From Mesocentrotus franciscanus (taxonomy: Eukaryota; Echinodermata; Echinoidea; Camarodonta; Strongylocentrotidae), in assembly GCA_037976565.1 (NCBI GenBank), contig CP137682.1:30535790-30599789 (forward strand): 64,000 bases of DNA. Reading direction: 5' to 3'. Every line of letters begins with the position of its first letter. Position 1 is the stretch's first letter. Shown one piece after another: positions 23,136-32,994 of the stretch. A program made the translations under genes and the position numbers. The notes under the pieces were generated by a model that searched no databases, had not been told where the DNA came from, and saw nothing but the letters and a program-made list of their open reading frames with translations.

Positions 23136-25260
23136 TTATTATTATATTTATTTATTTTTATTTCTCCAATTTTGTTCCGACGATAACTCAAGATCGGTAT
23201 AGTCAATTTTTCAATTTTGGCACAGTCATGGGTCATTGTCATGAGACGTGACAGGAACATTTTCAAGGTCATCAGTCATCGTGACGTCATCCAGGCGCCA
23301 TTTTGTGAAATCACATGATCAATCATATCTTCATGATGCGTCATCAGGTCATTCATATTCATATCACATACTTCAGGTCGGTCAACAGGTCATGTCATCA
23401 AAGGTCACATAGCACATGACGCGCGCACGCGCGCGTCAAAATTTTAAAATGCTCAAAATCACTTAACTATTAATGGAGAGTACGAATCAGGTCATTTTAA
23501 GCATTTCAAAATTTCCGTCCAGGTAGTCCGCGCGCGTCGCGCGCGCAGCGCGTACACATCGTAAAACGCCTTTTTTCGCATGGTTTTTATTTCTGACACT
23601 ATTTTTGACAATTTCCAACTATTTCCAGTCATTCTCGACCTTCCATAATGCCACACGCGTGTCAAACTTTAAAATTCGTGCGCGCGTCAATGGGCAATAT
23701 AATGTAAAAGTGGTAAAACATGTCTATAAAATCCGCCATAGCTCGTCAGAATGCCTAAATACCCCAAATTTTTAACATTTTCTGAAGCCCATGAAATGTT
23801 TATGTGATTTCATGTATAATTTTGTCCAATCGTATGTTCTGACGTCGTCATATTTATATGAACTCGAAAATTTGATTTTGAAAATATGACATCATAATTT
23901 TGTATTCATTTGATAATATTGCAGTAATGGTTGTCGATTTTCTTCCAAATTTTGATATGTTGTAGCTGAGACAATTTCTACCAATGCAGTCATCACGATT
24001 TTTCATTATGAGAAAAGCATCATGGCGTATTTTTTTGCAAGTAAAGGAGGCATGTCAATTTTCACATTTTGCGTGTATTCTCTAAGGGATATGACTTTTT
24101 TTTAAACTGGATTTTACATTCCCGTCTTTCGCGAGCAATATCTCCGTCGTTTTAGTTTTGTTTTCGCTGAGCTTCGAGTATGTTGTAGCTGAGACAATAA
24201 GCTATCACAAGTGTGCCCTTTATTTTTCGATCAGATGCCAGGATCATGCTCATATTTCACTTGCAAAGTGGATTTGAGAATTCCATTTTCCGTCACGTGT
24301 AATGTCTATGTGGATTATTTTGGTATAGTGGTCATAGCACTTGCCTCCCATTCCGGCGACCCAAGTTCGATTCCTGGTGGGTGATTTTTTTTTTTTTTTT
24401 GCCGTTTAAATTTGATTTTATGATCTTCTTCGACTATTATAACATTATCATATACAATCACAAACAATGAGTTAAATGCCTAATTGTGCGTGTTATAGCT
24501 ATGAGAGATGTCAATCGTTTGAGTCAACCCTATGGGAAATCTGATTCCTTGTCGTAAAACTATTATAGGTTTATCTCCCAACTCCCTACAATATCAAATC
24601 ACCTTGCTAGTCTCCTTCCCAGACGTTTCATTTTTTCCAGTTATTCAGCCCAGGTATATGCATGTTTACGCTCTCCTGTGGACATATAGAATTGTTTACT
24701 TGTCTATTCTTCTTCTATATTAAATTCTATTTATGCTGGATATTGAATGCACGTTCTCCATTGCATTCTCTTTCTCCTCTCTCTCTTTGCTCTGCATGTT
24801 TCTCTTTTTCTCTTATTTTGCTCCCTCTCCTTCTTTGCTCTGTCTCTGCATATATATCTCTCTCTCTACTCTTCTTTACCCTCTGTCTCTCTCTGCCTCC
24901 TCTACTCTCGACCTCTTGCCTTGCCTCCTCTAATCCTCTTGCCTGTCCCCTCTGCCTCTGCCCTTCTCTTTTTCTTCTCTCTCCCCTCTACCTCTCCCGC
25001 CTCTGGTTCTCGTTCTCCTTCTATTATATCTTGTAATGTTCCTTAATTTTCTATAGCTCTGCCCTTTGCCCTTGAACTCAAAATACGAATTTGCATATTA
25101 TGACGTCAGCATATTTATGGAAAATTATTGTATCTCTGTAAATATGGATCCATTTTCTTCCAAATTTTGATATGTTGTAGCTAAGACAATTTTCACAAGA
25201 TCAGTTATTCAGATTACATAACAGACCACCTAATTCGTCTCAATGACGAATTAATTTCTA
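23136..25260 (+). repeat. Array unit 8 (form A, indel-rich copy)
   Basis: Complete module order, with tRNA-like module 24311-24384 (last bases GGGTGA, not GGGTCA), CT module 24690-25075 and right-end hairpin 25230-25253. It has many one- and two-base deletions relative to all neighbours. The terminal CTAG is mutated to CTAT at 25258-25261. Either an older, decayed copy or low-quality consensus next to a gap. Confidence 0.85.
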
Positions 25261-28200
25261 TTTTTATTTATCCACTTTTTGTTCCGTTGATAACTCAAGA
25301 TCGGTTTTGTCAATTTCTTCAATTTTGACAGTCATAGGTCATAGTCATGAGACGTGACAGGAACATTTTCAAGGTCATCAAGTCTTCATGACGTCATCCA
25401 GGCGCCATTTTGTGTTTTTTTGTACTTCAACTCATGATCATATCTTCATAACGGAAAGTCATTTCATTCATATTTATCATGATCAAGGTCAATATCCGTC
25501 CGGTCAATTTCAGGTCAAAAACGCGCGCGCATGCGTACGTCCGCGCGTTAGCGCGCGCGCAAAATTTCAAAATGCTCAAAATCGTCTCAAATTCATTTTG
25601 CATACGTTTCAGGCCATTTTAAGCATTTCAAAAACGCGCACACGCGAATTTTCGCGCGTTTCGTTCGTGACGGCCGAACGCAAAATAAATCGCCTATTTT
25701 TTTGTCATGATATTCCTCATTTTTCCGAACATTTTGATACCATGTTTATCTTTTATGACCATTAATAACGGAATGAGCGTCCGTTCAAGATACATGTCCG
25801 TGCGCGCGATCTCTTGTAATACATAGCATATATGGGCAAAAACATGCCTATACAAAATTCATTGTAACTCTTCAGAATGGATGGAACTCCCAATTTTTTT
25901 CATATTTGGATAGATTATGAGTCGGAGATATGATTTCATGTCTCATTTGACCCTCAATTAACTCATGACGTCATCATAATGGCCTCCGAACTCAAAATTT
26001 CAATTTGCATATTATGACGTCAGCATATTTTTTGAAAATTGATTGTATCTCTGTAAATATTGATCGATTTTCTTCCAAATTTTGATATGTTCTAGCTGAG
26101 ACAATTCTCTACAAATGCAGTCATCACGATTTTTCATTTTGACAAAGGCATCATGGCGTATTTTTGCGATTAAAGGAGGCATGTCAATTTTTCACATTTT
26201 GCGTGTATTCTCTATGGGACATGACTTTTTCTCAAAACTGGATTCTACATTCCGTCTTTCGCGAGCAATATCTCCGTCGTTTTAGTTTTGTTTTGCTGAG
26301 CTTTGAGTATGTTGTAGCTGAGACAATAAGCTATCACAAGTGTGCCCTTTATTTTTCGATCAGATGCCGGGATCATGCTCATATTTCACTTGCAAAGTGA
26401 GATTTGAGAATTCCATTTTCCGTTCACGTGTAATGTCTATGTGGATTATTTTGGTATAGTGGTCATAGCACTTGCCTCCCATTCCGGCGACCCAAGTTCG
26501 ATTCCTGGGGGTCATTTTTTTTTTGGGAACGATATCGTTCCTAAGAGCAATTTTGGGATTGATTTCAATCCCAGCTTAAAATCGATTCTACCTGACTGGT
26601 TCACTAAATCGCTTTTAGGCTGGGATCAATCCAGCCTGAATAATCATGCGCGCATATGAATATTCATGTACGCGATCAATCCAACCAATCAACAGACTCA
26701 AATTTTAGTCACTGGGCATCAATCAATCGCGTAGCCGATCGACATATATAACGATAATTAGCTAGCTATCGTCGCTTAATTTGTCAATGACGTTCATTTC
26801 TATGTTGATTTCGTTTTACTTTTAACATTAGCCTAGAAGAAAGCTGAGTGAAATTTCGCATAAGACATGACAAAAATCATTCATGACTGTTTCATGTAGC
26901 AGTGTGAGGATTCATACGATTTTCTGTGGGTATAGTTTGTCTTTCTTTATGCTTGTTTCGAGTAAAATGCTGGATTTAACGTAGGGCCTAGATCTACGTA
27001 ATGACTAATGTAAGTTAGACCTATCGTCCCCATGCAGCTAGCATATGTAGCAGAAAGCGGACTAACTTTAGTCTTGGCCTTTACTACTTTAGTGTTTTAC
27101 ACATGTTGTTGGCACTAAGTTGAGTTAGGCCTAGGCCCTACCCTATCATAGTATAAATCAAAGTGATTCGATATATCACTTTAACAGTGACTAACAATAT
27201 CTATCTTCCTCTTGTTTGCTCTAATTTAGCTTCAGTTTGACAGTTTTGTCTTTGACTTTGCCAGAACGTGTAGGCTAAGACGAGAGTAGGCCTAGCCTAG
27301 TAGACTAGGGCCTACTAGGTCTAGGCCAACTAGTATTTAGTAAGAGTGATCCGGATCACTCTTAACCTTAATAGCGATTTTAATGCTAAAATCAATCCCA
27401 AATGCCTTAGTGAATCAGTTCCTAAGAGCGATATTGCTCTTAGGAGTGATATTGAGCCTAAGAGCGATTTTATCTCATTTGGGATCCATTTTAGCTGTTA
27501 GTGAATCACCCCCCTGGTGGGTCATTTTTTTTTATTTTTTTTTGCCGTCGTTTAAATTTGATTTTATGATCTTCTTCGACTATTATAACATATTATCATA
27601 TACAATCACAAACAATGTAATAAAATGCCTAATTTTGCGTGTTATATCTATGGAGAAGAATGTCAATCGTTTGAATACAACCCTATGGGAAATCTGGTAT
27701 TAAACCTAATATAGGGTGTATCTCCCAACTCTGCTACAATATCAAATCACCTTGCTAGTCTCCTTCCCAGACGTTTTTACTTTTCCAGTTATTCAGCCCA
27801 AGGTATATGCATGTTTACGTCTCTCCGTGGACATAGAATTGTTTACTTGTCTATACTTCTCTCTTTCTCTATATTAAATTCTATTTATGCTGGATATATT
27901 GAATGCATCGTTCTCCATTGCATCTCTCTCTTTCTCCTCTCTCTTGCTCTGTTTCCCTTCTCCTCTCTTATTTTGCCCCTCTCCTTCTCTTGCTCTGTCT
28001 CTGCATATATATCTCTCTTTACTCTTTTACCCTCTCCCTCTCTCTCTGCCTCCCTCTATATACCTCGACCTCTTGCCTTGCCTCCCTCTTATTCTCTTGC
28101 TCTGTCTCCCTCTGCCTCTGCCCTTCTCTTTTTCTTCTCTCTCACCCTCTACCTCTCCCGCCTCTGGTTCTCGTTCTCCTTCTATTATGTCTTGTAATGT

Positions 28201-28431
28201 TCCTTAATTTTCTATAGCTCTGCCCTTTGCCCTTTGGCCTTGGAACTCAAAATACGAATTTGCATATTATGACGTCAGCATATTTATGGAAAATTGATTG
28301 TATCTGTAAATATGGATCGATTTTCTTCCAAATTTTGATATGTTGTAGCTAAGACAATTTTCTACAAGATCAGTTATTCAGATTACATAACAGACCACCT
28401 AATTCGTCCTCATGACGAATTACATTTCTAG
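25261..28431 (+). repeat. Array unit 9 (form B, interrupted in the tRNA-like module)
   Basis: Form-B 5' module (about 25270-25870) with CG-alternating blocks near 25520-25560 and 25633-25665, monomer-like body, tRNA-like module 26442-26514, an insertion at 26525-27512, then the unit resumes. CT module 27839-28230, terminus CTAG 28428-28431. Without the insertion and duplicated target it would be the usual ~2.2 kb. Confidence 0.9.
26525..27512. mobile_element. ~1 kb insertion flanked by a ~20 bp direct repeat of the host module
   Basis: The host phrase CCTGG-(T)-GGGTCA plus poly-T is present on both sides (26504-26524 and 27513-27532), consistent with a target-site duplication. The insert begins GGGAACGATATCGTTCC, which holds a 16 bp perfect palindrome at 26526-26541. 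It also has a 22 bp palindrome at 27342-27363 (core GATCCGGATC), a near-palindrome at 27421-27443 and a TAGGCCTA-rich inverted repeat near 27293-27331. It ends TTAGTGAATCACC. Short motifs TTCACTAA, CTAAGAGC and GGGATTGATT recur at both ends in opposite orientations, like subterminal repeats of a non-autonomous DNA element. No ORF of note. The family is not recognised; a 20 bp target duplication would be long for most DNA transposons. Confidence 0.65.
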
Positions 28432-30744
28432 TTAGGTGGTCTGTCAACGACAGATCACCTATTGTTTTCGTCAGAATTTTCTTTCTTTATTATTATTAGG
28501 TGGTCTGTCGGTATCGACAGATCACCTATTGTTTTCGTCAGAATTTTCTTTCTTTATTTATTTCTTTATTTTTATTTCTCCGCACTTTTTTGTTCAGACG
28601 ATAACTCAAGATCGGTTTTGTCAATTTCTTTCAATTTTGGCACAGTCATAGGTCATTGTCATGAGACGTGACAGGAACATTTTCAAGGTCATCAGGTCTT
28701 CATGACGTCATCCAGGCGCCATTTTGTGTGTTTTTTTGTACTTTCAACTCATGATCATATCTTCATAACGGAAAGTCATTTCTCATTCATATTTATCATG
28801 ATCAAGGTCAATATCCGTCCGGTCAATTTCAGGTCAAAAAACGCGCGCGCATGCGTACGTCCGCGCGTCAGCGCGCGCAAAATTTCAAAATGCTCCAAAT
28901 CGTCTCAAATTCATTTTGGATACGTTTCAGGCCATTTTAAGCATTTCGCAAAAAACGCGCACACGCACATGCGCGCGTTTTCGCGCGTAACACCATTACA
29001 CAACATAAAATCGCCATTTTTTTCTTTCATGATATTTCCCATATTTTTTCAACAATTTGATACCATGTTTATCTCTTATTGACCATTAATAACAAGATGA
29101 GCGTCCATTCAATATAAATGTCCGTGCGCGCGAGCTCTTGTAATACATAGCATATATGGGCAAAAACATGCCTATACAAAATTCATTGTAACTCTTCAGA
29201 ATGGATGGGAACTCCCAATTTTTTTCATATTTGGATAGATTATGAGTCGGAGATATGATTTCATGTCTCATTTGACCCTCAATTAACTCATGACGTCATC
29301 ATAATGGCCTCCGAACTCAAAATTTCAATTTGCATATTATGACGTCAGCATATTTTTGGAAAATTGATTGTATCTCTGTAAATATTGATCGATTTTCTTC
29401 CAAATTTTGATATGTTCTAGCTGAGACAATTCTCTACAAATGCAGTCACCACGATTTTCATTTTGACAAAGGCATCATGGCGTATTTTTGCGATTAAAGG
29501 AGGCATGTCAATTTTTCACATTTTGCGTGTATTCTCTATGGGACATGACTTTTCTCAAAACTGGATTCTACATTCCGTCTTTCGCGAGCAATATCTCCGT
29601 CGTTTTAGTTTTGTTTTGCTGAGCTTTGAGTATGTTGTAGCTGAGACAATAAGCTATCACAAGTGTGCCCTTTATTTTTCGATCAGATGCCGGGATCATG
29701 CTCATATTTCACTTGCAAAGTGGGATTTGAGAATTCCATTTTCCGTTCACGTGTAATGTCTATGTGGATTATTTTGGTATAGTGGTCATAGCACTTGCCT
29801 CCCATTCCGGCGACCCAAGTTCGATTCCTGGTGGGTCATTTTTTTTTTTTTTTTTGCCGTCGTTTTAAATTTGATTTTATGATCTTCTTCGACTATTATA
29901 ACATATTATCATATACAATCACAAACAATGTAATAAAATGCCTAATTTTGCGTGTTATATCTATGGGAGAAGAATGTCAATCGTTTGAGTACAACCCTAT
30001 GGGAAATCTGGTATTAAACCTAATATAGGGTGTATCTCCCAACTCTGCTACAATATCAAATCACCTTGCTAGTCTCCTTCCCAGACGTTTTTACTTTTTC
30101 CAGTTATTCAGCCCAAGGTATATGCATGTTTACGTCTCTCCCGTGGACATAGAATTGTTTACTTGTCTATACTTCTCTCTTTCTCTATATTAAATTCTAT
30201 TTATGCTGGATATATTGAATGCATCGTTCTCCATTGCATCTCTCTCTTTCTCCTCTCTCTTGCTCTGTTTCCCTTCTCCTCTCTTATTTTGCCCCTCTCC
30301 TTCTCTTGCTCTGTCTCTGCATATATATCTCTCTCTACTCTTTTACCCTCTCCCTCTCTCTCTGCCTCCCTCTACCTCGACCTCTTGCCTTGCCTCCCTC
30401 TTATTCTCTTGCTCTGTCTCCCTCTGCCTCTGCCCTTCTCTTTTCTTCTCTCTCACCCTCTACCTCTCCCGCCTCTCTGGTTCTCGTTCTCCTTCTATTA
30501 TGTCTTGTAATGTTCCTTAATTTTCTATAGCTCTGCCCTTTGCCCTTTGGCCTTGGAACTCAAAATACGAATTTGCATATTATGACGTCAGCATATTTAT
30601 GGAAAATTGATTGTATCTGTAAATATGGATCGATTTTCTTCCAAATTTTGATATGTTGTAGCTAAGACAATTTTCTACAAGATCAGTTATTCAGATTACA
30701 TAACAGACCACCTAATTCGTCCTCATGACGAATTACATTTCTAG
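28432..30744 (+). repeat. Array unit 10 (two palindromes, form B)
   Basis: Begins right after CTAG with T, then palindromes at 28434-28460 (short loop) and 28498-28527. Form-B module from about 28590, tRNA-like module 29765-29838, CT module 30147-30545 (with an extra CT dinucleotide), terminus CTAG 30741-30744. This is the clearest place where a right terminus (CTAG) and the AGGTGGTCTGTC left palindrome are adjacent, separated by only TT. Confidence 0.92.
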
Positions 30745-32017
30745 TTTATTTTTTATTTATTAGGTGGTCTGTCGGTATCGACAGATCACCTATTGTTTTC
30801 GTCAGAATTTTCTTTTTTATTATTTATTTTTATTTATTTCCGCCACTTTTTTGTTCCGTTGATAACTCAAGATCGGTTTTGTCAATTTCTTTCAATTTTG
30901 GCACAGTCATAGGTCATAGTCATGAGACGTGACAGGAACATTTTCAAGGTCATCAAGTCTTCATGACGTCATCCAGGCGCCATTTTGTGTTTTTTGGTAC
31001 TTTCAACTCATGATCATATCTTCATAACGGAAAGTCATTTCTCATTCATATTTATCATGATCAAGGTCAATATCCGTCCGGTCAATTTCAGGTCAAAAAC
31101 GCGCGCGCATGCGTACGTCCGCGCGTCAGCGCGCGCGCAAAATTTCAAAATGCTCAAAATCGTCTCAAATTCATTTTGCATACGTTTCAGGCCATTTTAA
31201 GCATTTCGCAAAAACGCGCGCGAATTTTCGCGCGTTTTCGTTCGTGACGGCCGAACAAAAATAATTCGCCTAGTGCATTTTGATGATATTCCTCATTTTT
31301 TCCGAACAATTTGATACCATGTTTATCTTTTATGACCATTAATAACGGAATGAGCGTCCGTTCAAGATACATGTCCGTGCGCGCGATCTCTTGTAATACA
31401 TAGCATATATGGGCAAAAACATGCCTATACAAAATTCATTGTAACTCTTCAGAATGGATGGAACTCCCAATTTTTTTCATATTTGGATAGATTATGAGTC
31501 GGAGATATGATTTCATGTCTCATTTGACCCTCAATTAACTCATGACGTCATCATAATGGCCTCCGAACTCAAAATTTCAATTTGCATATTATGACGTCAG
31601 CATATTTTGGAAAATTGATTGTATCTCTGTAAATATTGATCGATTTTCTTCCAAATTTTGATATGTTCTAGCTGAGACAATTCTCTACAAATGCAGTCAC
31701 CACGATTTTCATTTTGACAAAGGCATCATGGCGTATTTTTGCGATTAAAGGAGGCATGTCAATTTTTCACATTTTGCGTGTATTCTCTATGGGACATGAC
31801 TTTTTCTCAAAACTGGATTCTACATTCCGTCTTTCGCGAGCAATATCTCCGTCGTTTTAGTTTTGTTTTTGCTGAGCTTTGAGTATGTTGTAGCTGAGAC
31901 AATAAGCTATCACAAGTGTGCCCTTTATTTTTCGATCAGATGCCGGGATCATGCTCATATTTCACTTGCAAAGTGGGATTTGAGAATTCCATTTTCCGTT
32001 CACGTGTAATGTCTATG

Positions 32018-32105
32018 TGGATTATTTTGGTATAGTGGTCATAGCACTTGCCTCCCATTCCGGCGACCCAAGTTCGATTCCTGGTGGGTCATTTTTTTTT
32101 TTTTT
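32018..32105 (+). repeat. tRNA-Gly-like module with poly-T (SINE-head-like), reference copy
   Basis: 74 nt resembling a tRNA. A box-A-like TGGTATAGTGGTCA, a CTCCCAT segment in the anticodon-loop position (CCC would be a glycine anticodon), a T-arm CCAAG-TTCGATT-CCTGG with one mismatch, and box B GTTCGATTCC. The acceptor-stem halves do not pair and the anticodon stem is poor, so this is a tRNA-derived sequence, not a functional tRNA gene. A poly-T run follows directly and could stop RNA polymerase III. Fourteen further copies: 1115-1187, 3278-3351, 12931-13004, 15163-15236, 18659-18732, 20839-20912, 24311-24384, 26442-26514, 29765-29838, 37648-37721, 47137-47210, 49320-49393, 51754-51827, 54177-54250. 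Composite units with 224 bp arrays lack it. Confidence 0.8.
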
Positions 32106-32419
32106 GCCGTCGTTTTAAATTTGATTTTATGATCTTCTTCGACTATTATAACATATTATCATATACAATCACAAACAATGTAATAAAATGCCTAATTTTG
32201 CGTGTTATATCTATGGGAGAAGAATGTCAATCGTTTGAGTACAACCCTATGGGAAATCTGGTATTAAACCTAATATAGGGTTTATCTCCCAACTCTGCTA
32301 CAATATCAAATCACCTTGCTAGTCTCCTTCCCAGACGTTTTTACTTTTTTCAGTTATTCAGCCCAAGGTATATGCATGTTTACGTCTCTCCCGTGGACAT
32401 AGAATTGTTTACTTGTCTA

Positions 32420-32765
32420 TACTTCTCTCTTTCTCTATATTAAATTCTATTTATGCTGGATATATTGAATGCATCGTTCTCCATTGCATCTCTCTCTTTC
32501 TCCTCTCTCTTGCTCTGTTTCCCTTCTCCTCTCTTATTTTGCCCCTCTCCTTCTCTTGCTCTGTCTCTGCATATATATCTCTCTCTACTCTTTTACCCTC
32601 TCCCTCTCTCTCTGCCTCCCTCTACCTCGACCTCTTGCCTTGCCTCCCTCTTATTCTCTTGCTCTGTCTCCCTCTGCCTCTGCCCTTCTCTTTTCTTCTC
32701 TCTCACCCTCTACCTCTCCCGCCTCTGGTTCTCGTTCTCCTTCTATTATGTCTTGTAATGTTCCT
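32420..32765 (+). repeat. CT-rich module, reference copy
   Basis: About 340 bp, nearly all C and T on this strand (CTCTCTTTCTC, CCCTCTCCTTCTC), ending TATTATGTCTTGTAATG. Full copies lie at about 1500-1860, 3660-4030, 13318-13680, 19051-19415, 24690-25045, 27839-28205, 30147-30520, 38034-38400, 47525-47895 and 54563-54930. Shortened or variant copies lie at 7985-8340, 11417-11515, 15548-15725, 21225-21400, 41395-41650, 49730-50065 and 52170-52500. All three frames stay open through it because pyrimidine-only codons cannot be stops; this is not coding sequence. Confidence 0.92.
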
Positions 32766-32952
32766 TAATTTTCTATAGCTCTGCCCTTTGCCCTTTGGCC
32801 TTGGAACTCAAAATACGAATTTGCATATTATGACGTCAGCATATTTATGGAAAATTGATTGTATCTCTGTAAATATGGATCGATTTTCTTCCAAATTTTG
32901 ATATGTTGTAGCTAAGACAATTTTCTACAAGATCAGTTATTCAGATTACATA

Positions 32953-32994
32953 ACAGACCACCTAATTCGTCCTCATGACGAATTACATTTCTAG
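32953..32994 (+). repeat. Conserved right terminus: CAGACCACCT, hairpin, CTAG (reference copy)
   Basis: Subterminal ACAGACCACC, then a perfect 9 bp stem (TAATTCGTC 32963-32971, GACGAATTA 32977-32985) with a 5 nt loop, 5 nt, then CTAG at 32991-32994 and T. CTAG ends of all copies: 2083-2086, 4253-4256, 8679-8682, 11734-11737, 13904-13907, 15947-15950, 19639-19642, 28428-28431, 30741-30744, 32991-32994, 36436-36439, 38622-38625, 48117-48120, 50547-50550, 52984-52987, 55154-55157; the copy at 25230-25261 lost CTAG. A hairpin a few bases before CTRR, followed by T, is the hallmark of Helitron 3' ends; the family assignment is inferred. Confidence 0.85.

Larger units (their letters stand above)
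30745..32994 (+). repeat. Array unit 11 (reference full-length unit, form B)
   Basis: 2250 bp. Palindrome 30762-30791; 5' module 30840-31090 with AGGTCA and TGACGTCA sites; CG-alternating block 31098-31139; second CG block about 31208-31250; monomer-like repeats anchored at 31660 (GATATGTTCTAGC) and 31881 (GAGTATGTTGTAGC), 221 bp apart; tRNA-like module 32018-32091 and poly-T; CT module 32400-32790; a further monomer fragment 32797-32937; right-end hairpin 32963-32985; CTAG 32991-32994. I use this copy as the reference anatomy. Confidence 0.93.

Noticed and set aside
22377..23272. Long open frames crossing the second gap (similar ones cross the other gaps)
   Set aside because: Most of their length is N; the remainder is purine-tract or repeat DNA.
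32018..32091. Genuine tRNA-Gly gene
   Set aside because: The acceptor stem does not pair and the anticodon stem is weak; fifteen copies sit at the same place in a repeat unit, so it is tRNA-derived repeat sequence.
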